This document shows positions 18,383 to 26,470 of a DNA stretch of 64,000 nucleotides, piece after piece (the stretch's first letter is position 1; every line of letters begins with the position of its first letter). Both the position numbers and the translations under genes were made by a program. Under the pieces are notes generated by a model. The model was not told where the DNA came from. It saw only the letters and a program-made list of their open reading frames with translations, and ran no database searches. The stretch is from Rhodococcus oryzae (GTDB lineage Bacteria; Actinomycetota; Actinomycetes; Mycobacteriales; Mycobacteriaceae): NCBI RefSeq assembly GCF_005049235.1, contig NZ_SUMD01000006.1, forward strand, positions 186,001-250,000, given 5' to 3'.

Positions 18383-19972
18383 TCAGAACCGGGCGGCGTC
18401 CGCGTCGATCCAGTCGTTGAGCCAGCCCGCGGGCGGGTCCTCGAGCAACTCGTCCGACTGCAGCCACTCATAAAGATCCGCATAGGTTTTCGTGGTGTAC
18501 GCGTCGACGCGCCGATTGAGCATCGACGGCCGCAACTCGTCGAAGCCGTCCAGGCCCATCGAGGCGATCAACTGCTTCGCACTGGCCACCGTCGACTTCT
18601 GGAACCGGTAGACCCGGGCCGACTTGTCCGGCACATCGATCGACTTCGAGCGGGAGCGATCCTGCGTCGCGACCCCGACCGGGCAGTGGTTGGTGTGGCA
18701 GGCCTGGGCCTGGATGCAGCCGACCGCGAACATCATCGCTCGGGCCGCCATGGTGAAATCGGCGCCCTGGATGATGCGCTTGACGATGTCGCTGCCGCTC
18801 GCGACCTTGCCGGAGGCGCCGATCTTGATCCGGTCCCGTAGGCCCGAGCCGACCAGTGCGTTGTGCACGAGCATCAGGCCCTCGGTCAGGGGCATGCCCA
18901 TGTGATCCTCGAATTCGACGGGGGCGGCGCCGGTTCCGCCCTCCGAGCCGTCCACGATGATGAAGTCCGGCGCGGTCCCGGCCTCCAGCATGGCCTTGCA
19001 GATGCCGAGGAACTCCGCGCGCGAGCCCACGCAGAGCTTGAACCCGACGGGCTTGCCTCCGGAGAGCGCGCGCAGCGTCGTGATGAAATCGATCAGCCCG
19101 GCGGGGGTGTCGAAGGCGTTGTGCGCGGGCGGCGAGATCACGGTGACCCCGACCGGGACGCCGCGGGTGTCGGCGATCTCCTGGCTCACCTTCGCACCCG
19201 GCAGTACGCCGCCCAGTCCGGGCTTGGCGCCCTGGGACAGCTTGATCGAGATCGCCTTGACCTGGGGGTCGACGGCCTTCGCGGCGAAGACCTCCGGATC
19301 GAACCGCCCGTCCGGGGTGCGACATCCGAAGTAGCCGGAGCCGATCTCCCAGATCAGGTCACCGCCGTGCTTGCGGTGGTAGGGGCTGATGCCGCCCTCA
19401 CCGGTGTCGTGGGCGAATCCGCCGCGCGCAGCGCCCGCGTTCATCGCCTCGACCGCGTTGGCGGACAGCGAGCCGAAGCTCATCGCGGAGACGTTGAGCA
19501 GCGCGATGTCGTAGGGCCGGGTGCAGTCGGGCCCGCCGAGCCGGACCGTCGGGGTCGCCTCCGGGGCATGCCGTGCCCGCAGCGAGTGCGCCATGAACTC
19601 GTACCCGGGCGCGTGCACGTCGCGTTCGGTGCCGAAGGGCTCGTCGTCCTTGGTGCCCTTGGCGCGCTCGTACACGAGATCGCGGGTCTCACGGTCGAAC
19701 GGCGTTCCGTCGGTGGATGATTCGATGAAGTACTGCTGGATCTCGGGGCGGATCTTCTCGAGCAGGAATCGGGCGTGCCCGAGGATGGGGTAGTTGCGCA
19801 GGATGCTGTGTCGGCGCTGGAGGAGATCCCAGGTGCCCAGGCCCGCGAGCGCCACGAGGACTGCGGCGAGAATCGCGATGACGACCCGCCATCCGGACTC
19901 CATGCCGAGAGCGAGTGCCAGTGCCGCCAATCCGGCCAGCCACACTCCGGCAACGATCAGCCATCTCACCAC
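18383..19972 (-). CDS. FMN-binding glutamate-synthase-family protein with two N-terminal membrane helices
   Basis: A 529-residue protein. Two hydrophobic segments (WLIVAGVWLAGLAALALALG and WRVVIAILAAVLVALAGLG) precede the glutamate synthase FMN/Fe-S domain: NVSAMSFGSLSANAVEAMNAGA, GEGGISPYH, KAISIKLSQGAKPGLGG, FIIVDGSEGGTGAAP, KIGASGKVASG and the cysteine-rich GCIQAQACHTNHCPVGVATQ. The glutaminase domain is absent, so it is not a complete GOGAT; related stand-alone proteins have unclear substrates. The GTG at 19972 is chosen because AAAAGGA lies 7 bases upstream. It converges on the lipase-like gene. Confidence 0.88.
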   Translation of the reverse strand: MVRWLIVAGVWLAGLAALALALGMESGWRVVIAILAAVLVALAGLGTWDLLQRRHSILRNYPILGHARFLLEKIRPEIQQYFIESSTDGTPFDRETRDLVYERAKGTKDDEPFGTERDVHAPGYEFMAHSLRARHAPEATPTVRLGGPDCTRPYDIALLNVSAMSFGSLSANAVEAMNAGAARGGFAHDTGEGGISPYHRKHGGDLIWEIGSGYFGCRTPDGRFDPEVFAAKAVDPQVKAISIKLSQGAKPGLGGVLPGAKVSQEIADTRGVPVGVTVISPPAHNAFDTPAGLIDFITTLRALSGGKPVGFKLCVGSRAEFLGICKAMLEAGTAPDFIIVDGSEGGTGAAPVEFEDHMGMPLTEGLMLVHNALVGSGLRDRIKIGASGKVASGSDIVKRIIQGADFTMAARAMMFAVGCIQAQACHTNHCPVGVATQDRSRSKSIDVPDKSARVYRFQKSTVASAKQLIASMGLDGFDELRPSMLNRRVDAYTTKTYADLYEWLQSDELLEDPPAGWLNDWIDADAARF

Positions 19973-20050
19973 GGTGCATCCTTTTCGTGTCACGTCCATC
20001 GCCGGTCGGGTCGACCGAGTGTCGCACCCGGCCGTGCGGGGCTCCGAAAA

Positions 20051-20093
20051 CGACACGGCGGCCCCGGAAATGAGATCCGGGACCGCCGTGTCG
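20051..20093 (-). terminator. Rho-independent terminator of the lectin-LysM gene
   Basis: An 18-bp inverted repeat (20051-20068 and 20076-20093, one G-U pair) starts 16 bases beyond the stop of the lectin-LysM gene. Read on the minus strand, the stem is followed directly by TTTT, the classical arrangement. Confidence 0.85.
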
Positions 20094-20108
20094 GGTGGAG
20101 CGGGTGTA

Positions 20109-20675
20109 CTACGCCGGGATGGTCAGAACCTGGCCGACGTTGATGGCGTCCGGGTTCGGGATGCCGTTGGCATCGGCGATGCGCTGGTACTGGTTGCCGT
20201 CGCCGTAGAAGTGGGTGGCGAGGTCCCAGAGGGTGTCGCCGGGGGCGACGGTGTGGGTGCGCGGGGCCGGGGGCGCCGGCGGGGCCTCGGCGGCGGCCGG
20301 GGCGACGGGGGCGGGCTCGGGCTCCGGCTCGGCCACGACCTCGACGGCGGTGTCCGAGGCCCAGACGGCCTTGTCGCCCGCGTACAGCACCACATTGCGG
20401 TCGTCCTGGACGACCAGCTTGACGTCGGAGTTGCCCGAGGTCTCGGAGGCCCACACGGCGTCGTTGCCCTCGGTGTACAGCACGAAGTTGCCGTCGTCCT
20501 GCAGGTCGGCCTTGACCGCGCTCTTGCCGTTGGTCTTGCTGGCCCACACAGCGTTGCCGCCCTCGCTGAGCACGAGGTTGCCGTCGTCCTGCAGCGTCAG
20601 CGCGTACGCGCCGTTGTTGGAGGTGATCGACTGTCCGGCCGTGAGGCTCGAACCGGCCTGCAAGGTGTCCGCCAC
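20109..20675 (-). CDS. Mannose-binding (bulb-type) lectin with C-terminal LysM
   Basis: A 188-residue protein. Residues 1-110 are a B-lectin beta-prism with three repeats holding the sugar-site pattern QxDxNxVxY: LQDDGNLVLS, LQDDGNFVLY and VQDDRNVVLY, each followed by AVWAS. A Pro/Glu/Ala linker (about 112-138) leads to one LysM domain (THTVAPGDTLWDLATHFYGDGNQYQRIADAN, shown in part as VAPGDTLWDLATHFYGDG) that binds peptidoglycan. The first repeat ends LS instead of LY, so only two or three sites may bind. There is no signal peptide. The architecture suggests a cell-wall-attached lectin or lectin-like bacteriocin; which is unknown. Confidence 0.9.
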   Translation of the reverse strand: MADTLQAGSSLTAGQSITSNNGAYALTLQDDGNLVLSEGGNAVWASKTNGKSAVKADLQDDGNFVLYTEGNDAVWASETSGNSDVKLVVQDDRNVVLYAGDKAVWASDTAVEVVAEPEPEPAPVAPAAAEAPPAPPAPRTHTVAPGDTLWDLATHFYGDGNQYQRIADANGIPNPDAINVGQVLTIPA

Positions 20676-20831
20676 GTTGTTCCCCTTTCAGAGGTGATCG
20701 TCGGTGAAGCGCTTGTAGTGCTGATCCACACGGGGACCACATGATCCGGCCCTCGGCGTGCTCACAGAGCGTACGCGGCGCGAATGAGTTTCGCTGGGGC
20801 CGACGGGCCATCTGAACATAGTCTGAACAAT

Positions 20832-21410
20832 GTGACGCGATGGGAAAACGAACGTGACGAAGAGCAATCACGCGCCTATATCCGGCGTTTCGAGGAGTTG
20901 GCGGCGCAGGGCGTAGATCTGCACGGCGAGGCCCGGATGCTCGATGCCGTCATCGCTCCGGGTTCGCGGGTGCTCGATGCCGGATGCGGCACCGGGCGTG
21001 TCGGTGTCGAATTGTCCAGGCGGGGGCACCATGTGACGGCGGTCGACCTGGATCCGGTGCTGGTGGAGGCCGCGCGGGCGCACCCGGAGCTGACCGTCCA
21101 CCAGGCGGACCTCGCCGAGCTGGACCTGCCCGGCGAGACGTTCGATGCGATCATCGCGGCCGGGAATGTGCTGATCTTCCTCGAGCCCGGCACGGAACGG
21201 ACTGTGCTGCAACGGTTTGCCGCGCACCTAGCCGATGGCGGGGTGTTGGTGACGGGGTTCGCCACCGACTACCGGTACACGGTCAGGGACTTCGACGCGG
21301 ACCTGGAGGCGGCCGGGCTGGTGTTCGAGCAGCGTTTCGCGACATGGGACCTGCGGCCCTGGCGGCCGGACGCGACGTGGGCGGTGACGGTCGCGCGCAA
21401 GCGCGGGTAG
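20832..21410 (+). CDS. Class I SAM-dependent methyltransferase
   Basis: A roughly 192-residue methyltransferase with motif I VLDAGCGTGRVGVELSRRGH, the acidic loop TAVDLDPVLVEAA, motif II-like VHQADLAELDLPGETFDAIIAAGNVLIFL and motif III GVLVTGF. The substrate is not predictable. The start is uncertain: the GTG at 20832 begins the conserved VTRWENERDEEQSRAY, while an ATG at 20784 adds 16 residues; neither has a clear ribosome binding site, so a leaderless message is possible. It is divergent from the lectin-LysM gene. Confidence 0.85.
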   Translation: MTRWENERDEEQSRAYIRRFEELAAQGVDLHGEARMLDAVIAPGSRVLDAGCGTGRVGVELSRRGHHVTAVDLDPVLVEAARAHPELTVHQADLAELDLPGETFDAIIAAGNVLIFLEPGTERTVLQRFAAHLADGGVLVTGFATDYRYTVRDFDADLEAAGLVFEQRFATWDLRPWRPDATWAVTVARKRG

Positions 21411-21418
21411 CGGCCGCC

Positions 21419-21643
21419 TCAGACCCAACAGGCTATGGCGAGTGGCCCGGCGAACGGAATGAAGGCCAAGGGCGAGCAGGTCAGTGCGGCACCCAATGGG
21501 CCCTGCTGTGGATTGAGGGTTGCGGGCGAGACGGGTGTGGGGACCGGTGATGCCGGTGTCGCGGTGGTGATCGCCGGGCCGAACGCGATCATCGGAACCG
21601 TAGCCGCGGCCACTATCGCTGCACGGAGTGATCTTCTGGTCAT
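21419..21643 (-). CDS. Small secreted protein (74 residues)
   Basis: The ATG at 21643 is preceded by AGGAGGAACACC, an excellent ribosome binding site. The protein has a signal peptide (MTRRSLRAAIVAAATVPMIAFG, cleavage likely near ITTATPA) and a short Pro/Leu/Ala-rich mature part ending CSPLAFIPFAGPLAIACWV with two cysteines that could form a disulphide. It converges on the methyltransferase gene with an 8-base gap. Function unknown. Confidence 0.75.
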   Translation of the reverse strand: MTRRSLRAAIVAAATVPMIAFGPAITTATPASPVPTPVSPATLNPQQGPLGAALTCSPLAFIPFAGPLAIACWV

Positions 21644-21880
21644 GGTGTTCCTCCTGGTGGCGCGGCGTGGCGCACCGCGCGGTTCCGGGGTGCCCTCGGG
21701 TTGCGCTCTTCTCATTGTGAGCGCCGGGACACCGCATGTCACGGCCGTGGGCTACTCGTTTTGTCCGCCTTCGCCGAGCCGTCGGTGCACGCCCGCAGTC
21801 CTGGCCTGCTCCGACGACCCGGCGACGACTTGCTCGGATAGGGTGCTTGCGCTGTATCCGAATGACTTTCTGGGGGGACC

Positions 21881-22306
21881 ATGTCCGAGACCGACCTCAC
21901 GAGCGCGCCCACGACCTCGGCTGTGCCGTCTTATCCGCAGCCCGCGTACCCGTCCTATCCGCAGCCCGCGCAGGCCCCGCAGCCGATGCAGGCCCCTGTC
22001 CAGTACGGGCCTCCGGTTCCGGGCGCGGTGCCCGCGCCGCCGCCGTCGAACGCCGGCTGGGCGGTGGCCGCGGTCGTCTTCTTCTGGCCGCTGGCATTCG
22101 CCGCGTTCAATCACTCGTCCTCGGTGTACCCGAGGTGGGCGCTCGGTGACTACCAGGGCGCCCAGTACGCCTCCGACCGCGCCAAGCAGCTCGGCAAGAT
22201 CTCGCTGGGGCTGGCGATCGGCCTCGGGGTGCTGTTCTTCATCCTCTACGGGGTGATCATCGCCGCCGCGATCAGCGGCATCGAGGACAGCACCAGCGGG
22301 TACTGA
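21881..22306 (+). CDS. CD225/dispanin-like membrane protein
   Basis: A 141-residue protein. Residues 1-55 are Pro/Gln/Tyr-rich (SYPQPAYPSYPQPAQAP), probably disordered. The C-terminal half matches the CD225/dispanin fold: a first membrane segment WAVAAVVFFWPLAFAAFNH, the linker DYQGAQYASDRAKQLGKISL, and a second segment GLAIGLGVLFFILYGVIIAA. The ATG follows a GGGGGGA ribosome binding site. Eukaryotic members (IFITMs) alter membrane fusion; bacterial roles are not established. A strong hairpin lies just after the stop. Confidence 0.82.
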   Translation: MSETDLTSAPTTSAVPSYPQPAYPSYPQPAQAPQPMQAPVQYGPPVPGAVPAPPPSNAGWAVAAVVFFWPLAFAAFNHSSSVYPRWALGDYQGAQYASDRAKQLGKISLGLAIGLGVLFFILYGVIIAAAISGIEDSTSGY

Positions 22307-22313
22307 TCCGCAG

Positions 22314-22358
22314 GTCTACGGACCGGTGTGTGCAGGGCGCCCACACCGGTCCGTAGAC
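22314..22358 (+). terminator. Perfect 17-bp hairpin between the dispanin-like gene and ychF
   Basis: The arms gtctacggaccggtgtg (22314-22330) and the exact complement (22342-22358) surround an 11-base loop. It begins 7 bases after the dispanin stop and ends 10 bases before the ychF GTG, so it either ends the upstream transcript or would lie in the ychF leader. No T-run is present. Confidence 0.65.
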
Positions 22359-22368
22359 TCTGGAGACC

Positions 22369-23448
22369 GTGAGCCTTACCCTCGGAATCGTCGGACTGCC
22401 CAACGTCGGCAAGTCCACCCTCTTCAACGCGCTGACCAACAACGACGTGCTTGCCGCGAACTACCCGTTCGCGACCATCGAGCCGAACGTCGGCATGGTC
22501 GAGCTGCCCGATCCGCGGCTGGTCAGGCTCGCCGAGATCTTCGGCTCCGAGCGGATCCTGCCCGCGACGGTCTCGTTCGTCGACATCGCCGGGATCGTCA
22601 AGGGCGCGTCCGAGGGCGCCGGCCTTGGCAACAAGTTCCTGGCCAACATTCGCGAGGCCGACGCCATCTGCCAGGTGGTTCGCGTGTTCGCCGACGACGA
22701 CGTGGTGCACGTCGACGGCCGCGTCGACCCCGCATCGGACATCGAGGTGATCGAGACCGAGCTGGTCATCGCCGACATGCAGACCCTCGAGAAGGCGCTT
22801 CCGCGGCTGGACAAGGAAGCGCGCAAGAACAAGGAGCTCAAGCCGCTGCACGACGAGGCGGTCAAGGCCCAGGCGTTCCTCGACGAGGGCAAGACCCTCT
22901 TCAGCATCAAGGACAAGCTGGACTTCGGGCTGCTGCGTGAGCTGAGCCTGCTCACCACCAAGCCGTTCCTGTACGTCTTCAACGCGGATGAGGCGGTGCT
23001 CACCGACGAGGCGAAGGTTGCCGAGCTGCGGGCGTCGGTCGCCCCCGCGGACGCGGTGTTCCTCGACGCGAAGGTCGAGCAGGAGCTGCTCGAGCTGGAC
23101 GAGGAGGACCGCCAGGAGATGCTCGACTCGATCGGTCAGTCCGAGCCCGGCCTGCACGCGCTCGCCCGGACGGGCTTCCACACCCTCGGGCTGCAGACCT
23201 ACCTGACCGCGGGTCCCAAGGAGTCGCGCGCCTGGACCATCCACAAGGGCGACACCGCCCCGCAGGCGGCAGGCGTCATCCACACCGACTTCGAGCGTGG
23301 CTTCATCAAGGCCGAGATCGTGTCCTTCGCGGACCTGGACGAGGCGGGTTCGATGGCCGCGGCCAAGGCCGCAGGCAAGGTGCGCATGGAGGGCAAGGAG
23401 TACGTGATGGCTGACGGTGACGTGGTGGAGTTCCGCTTCAACGTCTAA
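22369..23448 (+). CDS. ychF: Redox-regulated ribosome-binding ATPase YchF
   Basis: An Obg-family P-loop NTPase that binds ribosomes and prefers ATP. The 359-residue protein has G1 GLPNVGKSTLFN, the switch region NYPFATIEPNVGMV, FVDIAGIVKGASEGAGLGNKFL (G3), a helical coiled-coil insert (about residues 130-200), YVFNADE in place of the GTP-specific NKxD, and the C-terminal TGS-like domain (AWTIHKGDTAPQAAGVIHTDFERGF) ending VVEFRFNV. The start is GTG. The last 17 bases are repeated 5 kb downstream, and a mobile element is inserted directly after the stop, leaving the coding sequence intact. Confidence 0.97.
   Translation: MSLTLGIVGLPNVGKSTLFNALTNNDVLAANYPFATIEPNVGMVELPDPRLVRLAEIFGSERILPATVSFVDIAGIVKGASEGAGLGNKFLANIREADAICQVVRVFADDDVVHVDGRVDPASDIEVIETELVIADMQTLEKALPRLDKEARKNKELKPLHDEAVKAQAFLDEGKTLFSIKDKLDFGLLRELSLLTTKPFLYVFNADEAVLTDEAKVAELRASVAPADAVFLDAKVEQELLELDEEDRQEMLDSIGQSEPGLHALARTGFHTLGLQTYLTAGPKESRAWTIHKGDTAPQAAGVIHTDFERGFIKAEIVSFADLDEAGSMAAAKAAGKVRMEGKEYVMADGDVVEFRFNV
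23431..23447. repeat. Left attachment site (attL) at the 3' end of ychF
   Basis: The sequence ttccgcttcaacgtcta covers the last ychF codons FRFNV and the first two stop-codon bases. It recurs exactly at 28430-28446. Allowing one synonymous change (GAG/GAA) three bases further left, the match extends to 20 bases. It marks the left boundary of the inserted element. Confidence 0.8.
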
Positions 23449-23465
23449 AACTGCTGTTCATCGGC

Positions 23466-23705
23466 CTATTTCTGGTCGAGAGTACGCAGAGAGTACGCAA
23501 CAGAACCCGCAGAGGCTCGGAACAGTTCGTCCGCAGCGCTGCGGGTTTTGTCGTTCGCGTCCGGCCACAAATGCGAGTAGGTGTTCAGCGTGGCGCTGGG
23601 GGAGCTGTGCCCAAGCGCCCGCTGCCCTGTCACAACATCGCAGCCGGCCGCGATGAGCCCGGACGCGCAGAAGGGCCGCAGGTCGTGGAGCTTGATCCCC
23701 GACAT
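23466..23705 (-). pseudogene. Tyrosine recombinase (phage integrase), C-terminal remnant
   Basis: The last 80 codons of a tyrosine recombinase: GIKLHDLRPFCASGLIAAG with the second catalytic Arg, ALGHSSPSATLNTY with the GH pair and the Tyr nucleophile, then SHLWPDANDKTR. The segment HDLRHxxAS expected in active enzymes reads HDLRPFCAS. The N-terminal DNA-binding and core domains are missing; the 238 bases upstream (23706-23943) show no recognisable coding content. It is the integrase of the element inserted at ychF. Confidence 0.8.
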
Positions 23706-23943
23706 GTCAGCATGTTGGCAGTGATCGATTGGTAGAGAAGGGGTTTCGGCGGGGAAGGTTGAAGGGGTGGATGCGACGCCTGATCGCCCTTCCGGCAAGT
23801 GACGTGCGTCGGGAATTGCGTCCGGCAGTCGCCAAGCCGATGACCACGTCCTATCACCGCCAATGCCGCTCTCGTCGATCCCACGGGACTGTCGGTGCCT
23901 TTTTTGATGTGTCGGCACCGATCGGCTGGTAGGCAGGGCTGGC

Positions 23944-24804
23944 TCAGCCGGCGAGGAACTCGGCGGCGATCGGGGCGAAATTCTCGTGGAATTGGAAGAT
24001 CCCGCCGTGGCCGGAGTCGGGGTAGATGATCAGTTCGCTGCCCTTGATGCGGCGGTGCAGGTCCTCGGAGAGGACTGAGGGCACCATGCGGTCGTTGTCG
24101 CCGTTGGCGATCAGGGTCGGCTGGGTGAACGTCGAGAGGTCCGAAGGGGCGGAGCGGCCGAACTTCTGGATCGCTTTCAGCTGGGTTCGGAGTGCCATGA
24201 TGCTGATCGGCTTGTCACGGTCGACGATGCGCTCCTCGAGCCGCTTCACGAACGCCTTCGCGGCGCGCTTGCCGATCGCGTCGCGTTTGAAGAACAGGAA
24301 CTCCTTCGGGTCAGACCGGGTCAGGGTCGCGCGGAGGATGTCCCAGTAGGTGAGGGCGACGACCTTGTCGATGTCCGTGCCGCCACGCGGTCCGGTCCCG
24401 GTCAGCACGAGCTTGCGGACCAGGTCGGGGTGCTTGACGATCAGGTCCTGGGCGATGAAGCCGCCCATCGAGAAGGAGAAGATGTCGATCTTCTCGAACC
24501 CCAGCGCGGTGATGAATTCGTAGGCGTGATCGGCCGCTTCCTCGAGGGTGGCGGGCACCTTTCCTGTCGAGGCGCCGACGCCGCGCTGGTCGAAGGTGAT
24601 GACGTGCCGGTTCTGGGCGATGGGGTCGACGATGCGGGGGTCCCAGTTGTCCAAGGTCGCGGCGAGGTGCACGAAGAAGACGACGGGGATATCGCCCTTC
24701 GGTCCGAGTTCACGGTAGGCGTACGTCGCGCCGCCGGCCGTGATGGCGCGAGTCGGCGCCTCGGCGTACGACGTGATGACAGGTTCGTTGCTGGTGGTGC
24801 TCAT
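23944..24804 (-). CDS. Alpha/beta hydrolase, element cargo
   Basis: A 286-residue alpha/beta hydrolase of the haloperoxidase/esterase type: VVFFVHLAATLDNWDPR near the oxyanion region, DQRGVGAST, nucleophile elbow FSFSMGGFIAQ, acid ANGDNDRMVP and catalytic His in DSGHGGIFQ. Its ATG overlaps the stop of the upstream oxidoreductase gene (ATGA), so both are translated from one message that starts at the TetR gene or its promoter. It closely resembles the second hydrolase at 26680-27513 (shared GTGPRGG and SGHGGxFQ), so the two are paralogues flanking the cassette. Confidence 0.88.
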   Translation of the reverse strand: MSTTSNEPVITSYAEAPTRAITAGGATYAYRELGPKGDIPVVFFVHLAATLDNWDPRIVDPIAQNRHVITFDQRGVGASTGKVPATLEEAADHAYEFITALGFEKIDIFSFSMGGFIAQDLIVKHPDLVRKLVLTGTGPRGGTDIDKVVALTYWDILRATLTRSDPKEFLFFKRDAIGKRAAKAFVKRLEERIVDRDKPISIMALRTQLKAIQKFGRSAPSDLSTFTQPTLIANGDNDRMVPSVLSEDLHRRIKGSELIIYPDSGHGGIFQFHENFAPIAAEFLAG

Positions 24805-25793
24805 CGCGTCACCACGATCTTTCCGTTGGCCTTGCCCTGTTCGACATACGTCATCGCTTCCAGGGTCTGGGTGAAGTCGAAGGTCCGATCCAGCACAGGA
24901 CGCAGGGTGCCGTCGTCGTACAGGGCGGCGAGGGTCTTGAGTTGTGCGCCGCTGGCGCGCATGAAGAAGAACTCGTAGTGGACCCCGAGCTTCTTGGCTT
25001 GCTTGCGGACCTTGCGGCCGAGGAACGCCATGACAGGTGCCAGCATCGGTTGACCGAGTTGCTTGGCGAAGGCTGGGTCGGGTGGGCCGACGACGCTGAT
25101 GGCCAGTCCGCCGGGCTTGAGTACGGTCAGCGACTTCTCCAGGTTGGGGCCGCCGAGGGAGTCGAGTACGACATCGTAGCCGCTCAGGACGTCGGCGAAG
25201 TCCTGCTTCGTGAAGTCGATGACTTCGTCGGCGCCGAGCTCGCGCACCTTGTCCTCGTCGTTGGTGCGTGCGGTGGTGGCGACGTAGGCGCCGAGGTGCT
25301 TGGCCACCTGGATGACGGTTGACCCGAGCCCGCCCGCACCAGCGTGGACGAGGACCTTCTGGCCGGGTTTCAGCTGAGCGACGTCAACGAGGGATTGCCA
25401 GGCGGCCAGCGCCACGAGGGGGACGGCGCCGGCTTCCTCGAACGACAGGGAACGTGGCTTCAGAGCCACGTCGTCGGTATCGATGGCGATGAACTCGGCG
25501 AAGGTCCCGATCCGCAGGTCACGCGGCCGGGAGTACACCTCGTCACCCACCTTGAAGTTGCGTACGTCGGCACCGACCTGGGTGATGACGCCGGAGACGT
25601 CGTGACCCAAGACGAACGGTCGCTTGTACTTCAGGAGCTGCTTGAACTCTCCGTTGCGGACCATCTTGTCCAATGGGTTGATGCTGGCCGCTCGGACGTC
25701 GACGAGCACGTCGTGTGCGCCGACGGAGGGGACCGGTACGTCGCTCAGCTGAAGTGCGTCGGGACCGTAGCGGCTGACAGTGAAGGCTTTCAT
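24801..25793 (-). CDS. NADPH:quinone oxidoreductase-type zinc-free dehydrogenase (MDR family)
   Basis: A 330-residue medium-chain dehydrogenase/reductase without zinc-binding cysteines. The GroES-like N-terminal half has INPLDKMVRNGEF and VLGHDVSGVITQVGADV. The Rossmann half has VLVHAGAGGLGSTVIQVAKHLGA, followed by ADEVIDFTKQDF and VVLDSLGGPNLEKSL. Such enzymes reduce quinones or enones with NADPH, often in detoxification. The ATG at 25793 lies 16 bases after the stop of the TetR gene and is followed by an overlapping hydrolase gene. A longer reading frame upstream is a shadow of the TetR gene. Confidence 0.9.
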   Translation of the reverse strand: MKAFTVSRYGPDALQLSDVPVPSVGAHDVLVDVRAASINPLDKMVRNGEFKQLLKYKRPFVLGHDVSGVITQVGADVRNFKVGDEVYSRPRDLRIGTFAEFIAIDTDDVALKPRSLSFEEAGAVPLVALAAWQSLVDVAQLKPGQKVLVHAGAGGLGSTVIQVAKHLGAYVATTARTNDEDKVRELGADEVIDFTKQDFADVLSGYDVVLDSLGGPNLEKSLTVLKPGGLAISVVGPPDPAFAKQLGQPMLAPVMAFLGRKVRKQAKKLGVHYEFFFMRASGAQLKTLAALYDDGTLRPVLDRTFDFTQTLEAMTYVEQGKANGKIVVTR

Positions 25794-25809
25794 TCGGTCT
25801 CCTGCGTGC

Positions 25810-26403
25810 TCATGAAGGACTTGGGGTGGAGTTGTCGGCGATCCGCATCGCGTTCTGGTATGCGGAAGTGAGGATCTGATCGGACAGCTCCGGATCGGTG
25901 ACGGCACGGGCGAGCTGGAGCGACGAGACCAGGAGCGTGAAGAGCCCGATCGCGCGGTCCCGGGCGCCCCCGGAATCGCCGACAGCGAGGTGTCGCGCGA
26001 TCGCGTCGATGAGCGCCCGTGCACCGTCGGTGTAGGCCTGCCGGGTCGAATGGTCTTGGCGGGTGATCTCGTCGAGCAAAGCTGCCGAGGGGCAGCCGTT
26101 TCCTGGGTCGTCGCGGTGCCCTGGGGAGAGGTATTCGCGGACGAAGGTCTCCACCGAGGCGAGGCCGGGGGGCAGGGCATCGACCCGCGCGACCTGGACG
26201 GCGAGCTGCTCGGAGACGACGGTGGCGATCAGGTCATCCTTCGACGCGAAGTGTCCGTAGAAGGCGCCATTGGTCAGCCCCGCGTCAGCTACCAGCGCGG
26301 AGATGCCGGCCCCGTCGAAGCCGTCGCGCTTGAATCGAACCCCGGAGGTTTCGATCATTCGGCGTCGCGTCGCGTCCTTGTGCTCCGGTGCGTATCTGGC
26401 CAT
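25810..26403 (-). CDS. TetR-family repressor of the element cassette
   Basis: A 197-residue regulator with an N-terminal helix-turn-helix (RRRMIETSGVRFKRDGFDGA, ISALVADAGLTNGAFYGHFASKDDL) and a ligand-binding domain of the TetR_C type found in the YxaF/LmrA group (SPGHRDDPGNGCPSAALLDEI). The ATG at 26403 follows AAAGGG at a suitable distance; an upstream extension in frame lacks such a signal and covers the operator. It is the first gene of the leftward cassette. A perfect palindrome 42 bases upstream is its likely operator, controlling both directions. Confidence 0.9.
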   Translation of the reverse strand: MARYAPEHKDATRRRMIETSGVRFKRDGFDGAGISALVADAGLTNGAFYGHFASKDDLIATVVSEQLAVQVARVDALPPGLASVETFVREYLSPGHRDDPGNGCPSAALLDEITRQDHSTRQAYTDGARALIDAIARHLAVGDSGGARDRAIGLFTLLVSSLQLARAVTDPELSDQILTSAYQNAMRIADNSTPSPS

Positions 26404-26444
26404 CGACAGATCCCTTTCGTCGTCGTACTTGTGCCAGCATAGCA

Positions 26445-26470
26445 GTATGGTCATACTAGTATGACCATAC
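26445..26470. promoter_or_regulatory. Perfect 26-bp palindromic operator between divergent cassette genes
   Basis: The half-site gtatggtcatact (26445-26457) is followed without a gap by its exact reverse complement (26458-26470). It lies between the TetR gene (start 26403, leftward) and the hydrolase gene (start 26680, rightward). The length and position are those of a TetR operator that controls both transcripts. Confidence 0.8.
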
